A program made the translations under genes and the position numbers. This document shows, piece by piece, positions 8,735 through 16,719 of a stretch of 64,000 bases of DNA; the stretch's first letter is position 1, and each line of letters opens with the position of its first letter. Source of the DNA: Propionibacterium cyclohexanicum. GTDB lineage: Bacteria > Actinomycetota > Actinomycetes > Propionibacteriales > Propionibacteriaceae. Under the pieces are notes generated by a model that was given only the letters and a program-made list of their open reading frames with translations, made no database searches and was not told the origin of the DNA. The stretch covers positions 1 to 64,000 of the forward strand of contig NZ_FOGZ01000008.1 in the NCBI RefSeq assembly GCF_900111365.1, read 5' to 3'.

Positions 8735-9523
8735 TCACTCGATCAATCCCACCCGTCGAGGGATCTCCTGGCGCTGTCCTCCGACATGGCGGATATGACT
8801 GTCCGCACCCTCGCCGACCACGGTGAGCTGGCTGCGATAGCAGCGCAGCGCCGCCAGGACCGCCTGGGCCACCGCCGGGTCGTCCGACTCGAACCAGCGG
8901 GCACGCGCAGTGTCCGTGCCCGGCACGTCATCGTTGGACAGCACCGCCACGAAACCCACCGCCTGGTGGCGCGCCGCCTGCTCGACGACCTGGTGCACCC
9001 GAAGATGGTCGGGATGCCCGTAACCTCCGCCCTCGTCGTAGCTGAGCACGATCTCGGGCGCCAGCTGCCGCAGACCTGCCAGCACGTCGGCCACTTCCTC
9101 GTCCAGGGACGCTCGGGTCAGCGAGAGCTCACTGGCGTCGCGCGCCGGGCCGGCGACGGTGGGCGTGACCCAGCGCATCCCGGAGTCCTCGTAGTGCCGC
9201 TCGGCGCGCCCGCGAGCACGCCACGGCGCCGCCCCGAGGAACCAGTGCTGCCGGACTCCCAGGGCCGTGCAGGCGGCGTCGAGCTCGCGTTCGCGCGCCT
9301 CCACCAGATCGACCGGGCTCGCCCCATCGGGCAGCACCCCCGGCACCACCTCGCCCCGCTCGCCACGGCAGCAGGTGAGCAGGCTCACGTCGGCCCCCTG
9401 CCGGGCCAGCCAGGCGATGAGCGGACCGGTCGACAAGGTGTCGTCGTCGGGGTGGGCGTGGACGAACAGCACCCGCAGGCCCCGAGCGTGCGTGAGCAGG
9501 TCCGCGATCGTCGGCGAGCTCAC
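8735..9523 (-). CDS. mshB: MshB-like N-acetylglucosaminyl-inositol deacetylase (PIG-L family)
   Basis: A 262-residue PIG-L/LmbE zinc deacetylase. The family motif appears as AHPDDDTLSTG, with the usual final Glu replaced by Asp, and the second metal motif as GGGYGHPDHLRVHQV, very close to mycothiol MshB proteins. The chosen GTG overlaps the mshA stop as GTGA. With MshA next to it, the expected role is deacetylation of GlcNAc-inositol in mycothiol synthesis. The next steps (mshC, mshD) are not in the window. It ends 22 bases from the convergent ugd. Confidence 0.85.
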   Translation of the reverse strand: MSSPTIADLLTHARGLRVLFVHAHPDDDTLSTGPLIAWLARQGADVSLLTCCRGERGEVVPGVLPDGASPVDLVEARERELDAACTALGVRQHWFLGAAPWRARGRAERHYEDSGMRWVTPTVAGPARDASELSLTRASLDEEVADVLAGLRQLAPEIVLSYDEGGGYGHPDHLRVHQVVEQAARHQAVGFVAVLSNDDVPGTDTARARWFESDDPAVAQAVLAALRCYRSQLTVVGEGADSHIRHVGGQRQEIPRRVGLIE

Positions 9524-10887
9524 TGCCCGGTCCGCTCGTCGCAACTGGCCTGGGTCTGCGATGGCTGGGCCTGTGAGGGCTGGGCGCGCAGCCGCTCGGA
9601 GGGTGCTGTCTGGCGGCCGAGCACCCGGTGATAGCTGTGCTCCAGCCCTGCCGCGGACACCTCCCAGGAGTGCTGCTGGGCGAATTCACGGGCGGCCCGC
9701 GACATCTGCGCATGAAGCCGCCGGTCACCCAGCAGGCGCTGCGCGGCGCCCGCCCAGCTCGACGGCTCCCGATCGGGAACCAGGAAGCCGGTTCGGCCGT
9801 CGGCGACCGCCTCGGGCAAACCGCCGACCCTGGAGGCGATGACCGGGCACCCGCTGGCCTCGGCCTCTAGGCAGATCAGTCCGAAGGTCTCGGAAAAACT
9901 GGGATTGAGCAGGGCAAACGCGCCTCGCAAGATGGTCGCCAGGGATTCACGACTCTGCGATCCCAGGAAGGTGACGTCCTCGGCGAGCCCGAGCTCCGCG
10001 ACGAGACGGTGCAGGCTGGCACCATAGGACGAGAAGTCCTCGGAGGGTTCCCCGGCAAGCACCAGGTGCGGGCGATGTGCCGCAGGGAATCGTGCGAGCA
10101 TACGCAGCGCCAGATCAGAGCCCTTGAGCGGCTGGGGACGCGCTGCGCACAACAGATAGGGGCGCTCGCCGCCCCAGCTCCACGGCCTTTCACCGGCCGC
10201 GAGGGGCCGGAAGAGTTCCAGATCGACTCCGGGCCGCACGACGTCGATCGTCGACATCGGGCGACCATAACGCTCGTGGACGGTCCGGCGCTCCGCCTCG
10301 CTCACGGCAATGACGAGCTGGGAGTGGGCTGCCACGAAGGCCTCGCCGGCGACCCGGCCGGCCGATTCGGGCGGCTCCCCCTCGAACAGCGATTCCGCAC
10401 CGGCGGGGGCCGCCACCGAGTGGAAGCTCTGGATGTGCGGCACCCCCCACGCCTGCGCCAGCGGCAGCGCCGCGACGCCGCTGAACCAGTGGTGGGAGTG
10501 AATGATGTCGTAGTCGGGGCTCAGCTGCGCCATCGCGCCCCGGAACGGCTCGATGAGCGACTCCGAGCGGCTCTTCGCCACCGGGCGGGCCGGACCAGCG
10601 GCAAGATTGATCAGTCGTACCCCCTCGGCGACCTGAACGACGGGCTGTGACTGCGGCTCGTCGCGGCGCGCAATGAGATCCACCCGGTGCCCTGCCCTGG
10701 CCAAGGCCAAGGCCGAGTTCAGTTCGACGACGTTCATGCCTCCGGCATCGGCACCACCCGGTGTGGCGATGGGGGACGTGTGCAACGAGACGAATGCGAT
10801 CCTCAGGTGCCCGCGAGGCGGCGCCGAGACGGGACATCGCCCTTCGCCGGACCCGTTTCTCGCCCCGCCCGCCAGCGCCACATCCAT
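9520..10887 (-). CDS. mshA: MshA-like D-inositol-3-phosphate glycosyltransferase
   Basis: A 455-residue GT4 glycosyltransferase with the MshA hallmarks SLHTSPIATPGGADAGGMNV near the N-terminus, HSHHWFSG in the middle and the donor-binding segment NPSFSETFGLICLEAEASG. It is expected to transfer GlcNAc to inositol phosphate, the first committed step to mycothiol. The ATG is preceded by GGAGAAGGAGC. The longer in-frame ORF upstream (217 extra residues) is antisense to the lipoprotein gene and was rejected. It is coupled to mshB. Confidence 0.88.
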   Translation of the reverse strand: MDVALAGGARNGSGEGRCPVSAPPRGHLRIAFVSLHTSPIATPGGADAGGMNVVELNSALALARAGHRVDLIARRDEPQSQPVVQVAEGVRLINLAAGPARPVAKSRSESLIEPFRGAMAQLSPDYDIIHSHHWFSGVAALPLAQAWGVPHIQSFHSVAAPAGAESLFEGEPPESAGRVAGEAFVAAHSQLVIAVSEAERRTVHERYGRPMSTIDVVRPGVDLELFRPLAAGERPWSWGGERPYLLCAARPQPLKGSDLALRMLARFPAAHRPHLVLAGEPSEDFSSYGASLHRLVAELGLAEDVTFLGSQSRESLATILRGAFALLNPSFSETFGLICLEAEASGCPVIASRVGGLPEAVADGRTGFLVPDREPSSWAGAAQRLLGDRRLHAQMSRAAREFAQQHSWEVSAAGLEHSYHRVLGRQTAPSERLRAQPSQAQPSQTQASCDERTGQ

Positions 10888-11001
10888 TGCCTGCTCCTTC
10901 TCCGGCCTTCGCCAAGCATTCCACAGCGCTGGGAACCGCCCAGCGCGCCGAGCGCGGGGAGCGCCGCCCCCCGAGGCGCCCAAGCCACCTAGTCTGGGCA
11001 C

Positions 11002-11835
11002 ATGACCCGCCGAATCGGACGTGCACCGGCCCTCCTCGCGCTGCTCCTTGCGGTGTGCACCGGATGCGCCGCTGCCCCGGGAGAACCGGCCCCCGCCCCG
11101 GCCCCGAGCACTGCCTCGGCCGATCTCAGCGGCCCCAAGGGCATCGAGCACTTCGACTTCGCCGATGCCGCCTGGTTCGACGCGCAGTCGGGCCAGACAC
11201 TGCAGCCCGGCTCGAATTCCAGCCCCGCGTCGGGTGCGGCATGGTGGAAGGTGGACGCCGCAAGCCAGGGCAATCCCACCCAGTACGCCGACCTCAACGG
11301 CGACGGGTACGAGGACGCAGTCGCCTGGCTGACCACCGGGAAGGGCACCGAATACTGGCATTACGCCTACATCTGGCTGTGGGATCCCGCGACGCGCAGC
11401 GCCCACCAGCTGGACCAGCCCATCACCGATGACAAGAACTGCGGGAACACCACGAAGAGCCTGTCCGTCTCGGGCGCCACGATCACCGTCACCCGGCTGA
11501 TCCGGCAGAATCAGGCATGCGACCAGCAACCCGACCATGAGGTGACCAACACGATCGCCCTGGAAAAGGGCGTTCCGGTCCGGACCGCTCCGATCAGGGC
11601 GTCCACGATGCCATGCCTCGCCCCCAGCTCCGATCCCGCCAAACCGAGCACCTTGAAGAACCCGCTGCGCCTGGCACCGACCTCAGATGCCCCGGTGGTG
11701 GGTCTGGACCAGATGCCCTATCTCGTGCTCGGTGGCCCTCGCGGAACGCTGACCGATGGCTTCCACCAGGTGCTCTACCACTCCAGCCAGGACCCGGTCA
11801 CCTGGTATTGCGCCTACACCGACGAGCTGAAGTAG
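11002..11835 (+). CDS. Predicted lipoprotein of unknown function
   Basis: A 277-residue secreted protein. The first 21 residues form a signal peptide ending V-C-T-G-C with Cys22 as the lipid anchor, followed by a Pro/Ala-rich linker. The mature part contains DLNGDGYEDAVAW, resembling FG-GAP or EF-hand-like calcium loops, and conserved-looking cysteines. I recognise no enzymatic family. There is no SD; TAGTCT lies six bases before the ATG, so the message is probably leaderless. It is divergent from mshA. Confidence 0.8.
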   Translation: MTRRIGRAPALLALLLAVCTGCAAAPGEPAPAPAPSTASADLSGPKGIEHFDFADAAWFDAQSGQTLQPGSNSSPASGAAWWKVDAASQGNPTQYADLNGDGYEDAVAWLTTGKGTEYWHYAYIWLWDPATRSAHQLDQPITDDKNCGNTTKSLSVSGATITVTRLIRQNQACDQQPDHEVTNTIALEKGVPVRTAPIRASTMPCLAPSSDPAKPSTLKNPLRLAPTSDAPVVGLDQMPYLVLGGPRGTLTDGFHQVLYHSSQDPVTWYCAYTDELK

Positions 11836-11872
11836 CCGGCTGAAGTGGCGAGTCGGAAGAGCTTGCCGGCCC

Positions 11873-12943
11873 TCAGCCACGGTCGAGGGCCAGCAGCTGA
11901 CCCGCCAAGGTATACCAGCCGACTCGCGCCGAGCTGCCCGCTCCCGAGCGGGCAGCGATGACCTGCTGCCCGAAACGCTCGGACCACGAGATGTGCACCG
12001 TCGTGATGTCAGTCTGGTAGGCCGGAAGCCCGGAGTCCGAGCTGAGCCCCTCCAACACAGCGGCATCGATGCGGCTCAGCAGGAGCGGATGTGCGAGCTG
12101 GGCCCGGGCGTCGCCGGGAGCCGCGACGACGCCGACCGGCAGATAGCCGCTGGGCTGTTCGGTGTAGCACAGCCTCGACTGGGTGATCCAGTGCGCGGCC
12201 CCGGCCATCTGCTGGCGCCAACTCGTCGCGATGCGGCAGCCCACTGCGTCCACCCCCGGCATCGTCAACTCCAGCGAGCCGACCGCAGGTGGACTGATCC
12301 TCGACAGATCGGTCATCATGACGGCCAGCGAGTAGCGCGTCGACAGTGTGCCCTGCAGCTCGACGGGCCGGGTCCCGATCCACTCGCGAGGTGGTGTCGC
12401 GCCGCTGTGGCAACTGGCCGTGAAGTGCATGGCGCCGCCCCAGGTGGCTGCGCCCACGACGGACAGATCGGCGTCCGGACAGTCGGAGGCAGTGGCCTTG
12501 TAATCGCTCCAGACCATCGCCAGATCGCCCGCCTGCTCGGCGGTGGCGGCGACGACCCCCTCGGTGGGGGTGAGTGGTCCGCTGCCCACCAGCTCCGGCA
12601 GGTCCTGGGGGAACACCCGCCAATGCTGTTCGACACTGCCCGTGCGCATCGTGAGGTTGAGCTCTCCCGCGTCCAGCTGCAGCCCGGCGAGCTGCTGCGT
12701 GCCGGCAGAGCGGCCGAGCTGGCCGAATGCCCACTCCAGGAAAGCCTTGCTCGAGGCAGAGCTGTCGAGCGGCACGGCGATGTGGGCCCGCTGCACCAGG
12801 CCGGGGGCCGCCACGGCGAGGAACACTGCCAGCGCCGCGACGAGCACCGCAGCGCTGCCCCACACATCGGGACGCGCCAGCACGCGACGATGGGTGGGTG
12901 CCGCGCTCTGAGGGCGGGCACCGGCCGGCGGAGGGTTCTTCAC
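11873..12943 (-). CDS. Single-pass membrane protein of unknown function
   Basis: 356 residues from a GTG that overlaps the stop of the upstream nucleotidyltransferase-like gene (GTGA). A short Pro/Ala-rich cytoplasmic tail is followed by one membrane helix (about residues 27-48) and a roughly 300-residue extracytoplasmic domain with several cysteines. I do not recognise the family. The large antisense frames over this region are shadows. Coupling to the upstream gene suggests a shared process, but none can be named. Confidence 0.7.
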   Translation of the reverse strand: MKNPPPAGARPQSAAPTHRRVLARPDVWGSAAVLVAALAVFLAVAAPGLVQRAHIAVPLDSSASSKAFLEWAFGQLGRSAGTQQLAGLQLDAGELNLTMRTGSVEQHWRVFPQDLPELVGSGPLTPTEGVVAATAEQAGDLAMVWSDYKATASDCPDADLSVVGAATWGGAMHFTASCHSGATPPREWIGTRPVELQGTLSTRYSLAVMMTDLSRISPPAVGSLELTMPGVDAVGCRIATSWRQQMAGAAHWITQSRLCYTEQPSGYLPVGVVAAPGDARAQLAHPLLLSRIDAAVLEGLSSDSGLPAYQTDITTVHISWSERFGQQVIAARSGAGSSARVGWYTLAGQLLALDRG

Positions 12944-13746
12944 TGCGCCCGGCCGCGGTCCTCGTCGGCGGCACTCTTCGGGGCCTGCGGCCGACAGACG
13001 CCGGCAAGCACACGGGCCGACAGCTCGTCCACGAAGGCCTGGACCTCGGGGAGCCTGTCGGGACCCTCGCTGCGGTCCTCGCCGTACCACCACTGCTCGG
13101 CCCAGCTGATCAGGGGCTCCCAGTCCGGCAGCTCCGCGGCGCAGTAGAGCGCCGCCTCGCGTTTGGTCACCTGGCTGCCGAGCCTGGCGGAATACCAGGC
13201 GCGGCACATCGTGAGCGTGGCATAGGCCTGCTGGCGCACCGAGGTGTGCTCGCGCACCCAGCCGGGCCAGCGTGCCGCATGTCCGCGCACCGCACGCTGG
13301 AACTCCTCGCGGCCGAAGGCCGGCAGCACCTGCGCTGCCGGCTCGCCGACCAGCGGAATCGACTGTTCGCGGGCAGCCTCCCAGCCGAGCACGTTGAGCT
13401 CTGTCAGGGGCTCGCGGTGCAGAGGTTCACCGGCCTCGCTACGCAGGCCGTGGTGTGTTCCGTCCCGGAATTCGCGCAGCCCAGTCAGCCCGACGTACTC
13501 GATGTCGATCCGATCACCCCAGTCGGGGAACTGTTCGTCGACGGCCTGGTGGGCCTCGCGCATGATCTCGAGGAGCTGCGCGTCGGGGTCCTCGTTGGTG
13601 ACGACGAGGATGTTCACGGTGGCGCTGTCGGGGCTGAAGTCGGGGTCAGCGAGCCCGCCGCCCAGATAGATGCCGACCACCCGATGGGCGATGGCACCCA
13701 TCACGGCACCAGTCAGCGCCATGAGCAGGTCTTCCTCGATGAGCAT
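12940..13746 (-). CDS. Nucleotidyltransferase-like protein (aminoglycoside adenylyltransferase fold)
   Basis: 268 residues. The N-terminus and the C-terminal helical part (RQQAYATLTMCRAWYSARLG, KREAALY, ISWAEQWWYG) match AadA-like/DUF4111 proteins. The nucleotidyltransferase signature, normally G-S followed by D-x-D, appears as YLGGGLADPDFSPDSATVN, so the metal-binding aspartates seem absent. The start was placed after AGAAGGGGG; an in-frame ATG eight codons upstream is possible. It is coupled to the following membrane protein gene. Enzymatic adenylyl transfer is doubtful given the missing residues. Confidence 0.7.
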   Translation of the reverse strand: MLIEEDLLMALTGAVMGAIAHRVVGIYLGGGLADPDFSPDSATVNILVVTNEDPDAQLLEIMREAHQAVDEQFPDWGDRIDIEYVGLTGLREFRDGTHHGLRSEAGEPLHREPLTELNVLGWEAAREQSIPLVGEPAAQVLPAFGREEFQRAVRGHAARWPGWVREHTSVRQQAYATLTMCRAWYSARLGSQVTKREAALYCAAELPDWEPLISWAEQWWYGEDRSEGPDRLPEVQAFVDELSARVLAGVCRPQAPKSAADEDRGRAQ

Positions 13747-13912
13747 GTCGACCCCCTTCTCTTCTCTCATCCTGCCTGCCCGCGACGTCCGGCACCAGCA
13801 AAGCGCCGGGTTTGCGAGCTGTCTGCTCGGTGAGGAACTCAGCGGACATCCAACGGCGCCGGCGCGGTGCCGGGCATGGGCGCGGTCGCCTCCGGGCCTG
13901 TGGGCCGTGTGC

Positions 13913-15103
13913 TCAGTGCAGCCCGGCGAGCCCGGCAGTGAGCAGGTCGAGGCCGTGGTCAACATTGGCCGGGGTGGTGGCCACGTTGAAGCGGACGAAG
14001 CCGCGGCACTGCTGACCAAACCATTCCCCGTAGTCAACGGCGAGTCGGCAGGTCTTCGTCATGAACTCCTGGACATGGGCCGGATCGAGATGCCCGCGCA
14101 GGTCAACCCACAGCAGATAGCTGCCCTCCAGCTCGGGTATGACGATGTGCGGTGTGAACTCCCCGAGACGGGCACGGAACTCGGCGTCGTTGCGACGCAC
14201 CACCGACAACAGGCCATCCAGCCACTCGTCGCCGTACAGCCAGCCCGCCTTGGCGGCCGTCGCGCCGAGGATATTGAGCTCGGTCTGCACGACGCCCTTG
14301 GCCCAGCGGTCGTAGCGCGCGCGCAGCCCGGCGTCGGGAATGATGATGTGGGAGTGGATGAGGCCGGCCAGGTTGAACGTCTTCGAGACGGCATTGAGCG
14401 TCACGAGGTTGCCCGCGTACTTGCCACCGGCCACTTCCTGGGCAGCGACGAAGGTCCGGTCCCCCACGATGATGTCCTGGTGGATCTCGTCGGAGACGAC
14501 CAGCACGCCGTGACGCTCGCACAGCTGCAAGACCTGCTCCAGCTCCTGCTCGGTCCACACCCGCCCGACCGGGTTGTGCGGCGAGCAGGCGATGAACAGC
14601 TTGACGTCGTTCTCGGCGATGACCTTCTCCATGTCGTCCAGGTCATAGCGGTAGACGCCGGACTCATCGCAGACCAGCTGCGTGGTCACCAGCTTGCGCC
14701 CGCTGTTGCGCACCGCGGCATGCATCGGGTAGTAGACCGGCGTGGCGAGCAGCACCGCGTCACCCGGCTCGGTGAAGGCGTTGACCATCCAGTGGAAGCC
14801 GTTCACCACACCGGTGGCGAAGCGCACCCAGTCACGCTCGACGCGGGCCTCGTGGTGGCGCACTGCCCACGCATCGAAGGCCTCGAAATAGGAATCATCG
14901 GGAATGCCATATCCGAAGGCGCCATGGTCGACCCTCTCGCGCAGGGCCTGGAGGATCTGTGGCGGGGAGCTGAACTCCATATCGGCCACCCACATGGGGA
15001 ACAGGTCCGGGTCGCCGAAGCGCTCCTGGAGCGCATCCCACTTGAGGCAGTTCGTTCCGCGGCGCTCGACCGCGAACCTCTCGACGAAGCTCTCCAGGTC
15101 CAT
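13913..15103 (-). CDS. MalY/PatB-type cystathionine beta-lyase (PLP aminotransferase fold)
   Basis: A 396-residue class I/II aminotransferase-fold enzyme of the MalY/PatB subgroup, expected to cleave C-S bonds of cystathionine or cysteine conjugates. It shows LFPMWVADMEF, CSPHNPVGRVWT, SDEIHQDII and the PLP lysine in SKTFNLAGL. The ATG lies seven bases after GAGGAG. Long frames on both strands over this gene are shadows. With mycothiol genes nearby, a role in cysteine or sulfur metabolism is plausible. Confidence 0.88.
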   Translation of the reverse strand: MDLESFVERFAVERRGTNCLKWDALQERFGDPDLFPMWVADMEFSSPPQILQALRERVDHGAFGYGIPDDSYFEAFDAWAVRHHEARVERDWVRFATGVVNGFHWMVNAFTEPGDAVLLATPVYYPMHAAVRNSGRKLVTTQLVCDESGVYRYDLDDMEKVIAENDVKLFIACSPHNPVGRVWTEQELEQVLQLCERHGVLVVSDEIHQDIIVGDRTFVAAQEVAGGKYAGNLVTLNAVSKTFNLAGLIHSHIIIPDAGLRARYDRWAKGVVQTELNILGATAAKAGWLYGDEWLDGLLSVVRRNDAEFRARLGEFTPHIVIPELEGSYLLWVDLRGHLDPAHVQEFMTKTCRLAVDYGEWFGQQCRGFVRFNVATTPANVDHGLDLLTAGLAGLH

Positions 15104-15175
15104 CCGACATCTCCTCGCGCTCTGGCTGACCATGGCATTGTGCCACTGGGCCGCTGCCCGGCCGCGCAACGAGGC

Positions 15176-15193
15176 TGGGCCGTTGCCCGGCCC
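15176..15193 (-). terminator. Candidate terminator after nirBD-hemD
   Basis: A perfect six-base inverted repeat, GGGCCG and CGGCCC around a five-base loop (15177-15193), 46 bases past the hemD/HTH stop. There is no T run, as is common for high-GC actinobacterial terminators. Confidence 0.35.
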
Positions 15194-15238
15194 TGCGCCG
15201 CGGCTGGGCGATCTCCCGGCTCCCGCCAAACCATCCGC

Positions 15239-16411
15239 TCAGCTGGTTGGGCCGGCTTCCAGCCGGTAGCCGTGCCGGGCGACCGTGGCGATGATCTCCG
15301 GGTCCGGCAGGGACGAGCGCAGGCGCCACACCGCGGCCTCCGCAGAGTGCGGATCGCTGGACTCGCCGGGCAGAACGCCGAGGATCGTCTCGCGGTCCAC
15401 CACGACACCGGGGCGCGAGGCGAGCAGGCGCAGCACCGCAAGACTGCCTGCAGACAGTCCCAGTGCGGTGTCCGCCACCGCGGCATCCTGCGCGAAGATC
15501 CTCAACAGGCCGGCGGGCGTGTCCACCGTGATGGCCCTGCGCGAGAGCTCGGCGACGATCAGCCGGACGAGGGAGCCCAGCCGGCTGCGCTCGGGCCATA
15601 CCGCGGGCATGGCGGCTGCGAGCAGAGGCTCGGCGGTCTGGGGGCCGACCGCGGCGAGCAGCAGCGATCCGTCGTCCACCCTGGCCCTCACCCGGTCCAC
15701 GCAGCCCGAATCGTGCAGCGAATTCAGCCAGCCGTCCGCGCCGGGGGCCGAGGTGAAGGCCACGGCATCGAAGCGCCCGTCCCCGAGCTCGCGGGCTGCC
15801 CGGCCAGTCGCCCGCGGATCGGCGGGCTCGGCGCAGCGATAGACCGGGAGTTCCACGACTGTGGCGCCAGCCCGGCGAAGGCCCTCGACGAGGGCGGGGT
15901 CACCGACGCCGTCGAGCTGCACGGCAATCCGCCGGCCGGTGACGCCCTCGTCGAGCAGCACCGCGAGGATCTCCTGGGAGCTTTCGCTGGGGGCCACCCA
16001 CTGGGCCCGCACCCCCACCTGCTGCAGTGCCCCGGCCGCCTTGGGGCCGCGGGCGAGAACGCGGGTACCGGCCAGCAACGCGGCGATGGCCTCGCCCAGC
16101 CCGCTCGCGTCCGCCGTCTCGATCCAACCCCGCAAACCGAAACCCGTGGTCACGACGATGACATCGGGGGCGGACGAGAGGAGCCGGCGGGTCTGCTCGA
16201 TGAGCCTCGCCTCGTCGGCGTGCCGCTGGACCGCCAAGGTGGGGACAATGGCCACCCCAGCTCCGCGCCGCGCCAGCGCAGAGGCCAGGTCGTCGGCGCG
16301 ACGTTGGGCGCTCACCCAGACCTCGGCCCCGGTCAGGGCCTGGCTCAGGCCGCCGACGACTGCCGGGACCTCGCCGGGAGCTGGTCTGCCCTTCGCGGCC
16401 CCCGCAGCCAT
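15239..16411 (-). CDS. Uroporphyrinogen-III synthase (HemD) fused to OmpR-type DNA-binding domain
   Basis: 390 residues. The N-terminal two thirds match HemD, which closes uroporphyrinogen III and so supplies the siroheme precursor for NirB. Roughly residues 290-390 form a winged helix like response regulators, ending TVARHGYRLEAG. Such fusions sit next to nirBD in several actinobacteria, where a regulator of the operon is the natural reading (inference). The ATG at 16411 lies inside the end of nirD, giving a 67-base overlap, and has AGGGGA just upstream. In-frame starts further upstream exist. Confidence 0.85.
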   Translation of the reverse strand: MAAGAAKGRPAPGEVPAVVGGLSQALTGAEVWVSAQRRADDLASALARRGAGVAIVPTLAVQRHADEARLIEQTRRLLSSAPDVIVVTTGFGLRGWIETADASGLGEAIAALLAGTRVLARGPKAAGALQQVGVRAQWVAPSESSQEILAVLLDEGVTGRRIAVQLDGVGDPALVEGLRRAGATVVELPVYRCAEPADPRATGRAARELGDGRFDAVAFTSAPGADGWLNSLHDSGCVDRVRARVDDGSLLLAAVGPQTAEPLLAAAMPAVWPERSRLGSLVRLIVAELSRRAITVDTPAGLLRIFAQDAAVADTALGLSAGSLAVLRLLASRPGVVVDRETILGVLPGESSDPHSAEAAVWRLRSSLPDPEIIATVARHGYRLEAGPTS

Positions 16412-16719
16412 ATCCCCTGCTCGTCGTGGCGAACTTCCCATGTCTTGAGCCTGCCACAACCCTCATTGAGGCATCGCCCCGTGCTCAGCTCGTAGACCTC
16501 CTTGTGCAGCGGCGACGCGACGGTGGGGACGCCCTCGTGGGAGCCCACCAGGCCGTGCGCCATGACATTGGCCCCGGTGACCGGATCCTTGTGGGAGACG
16601 GCGAACAGCCGCCCGTCACTCAGCCGGAAGACCGCGACCTGATCGGTGCCCACGAGCACCGCCGCCCCCCGGTCCGCGACGAGCTCGCTGGCTTCGCAGA
16701 CCTTCGTCCACTCGTTCAT
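16345..16719 (-). CDS. nirD: Nitrite reductase (NADH) small subunit NirD
   Basis: A 124-residue Rieske-fold subunit of assimilatory nitrite reductase that lacks the Fe-S ligands, as usual for NirD. It shows VCEASELVADRGAAVLVG, AVSHKDPVTGANVMAHGLVG and SPLHKEVYELSTGRCL. The start overlaps the nirB stop as ATGA and the end overlaps the hemD/HTH start. It works as partner of NirB in reducing nitrite to ammonium in the cytoplasm. Confidence 0.93.
   Translation of the reverse strand: MNEWTKVCEASELVADRGAAVLVGTDQVAVFRLSDGRLFAVSHKDPVTGANVMAHGLVGSHEGVPTVASPLHKEVYELSTGRCLNEGCGRLKTWEVRHDEQGIWLRGPRRADQLPARSRQSSAA

Noticed and set aside
13670-16495. Open frame of 941 codons on the plus strand
   Set aside because: Spans malY and hemD/HTH in antisense and has no family resemblance.
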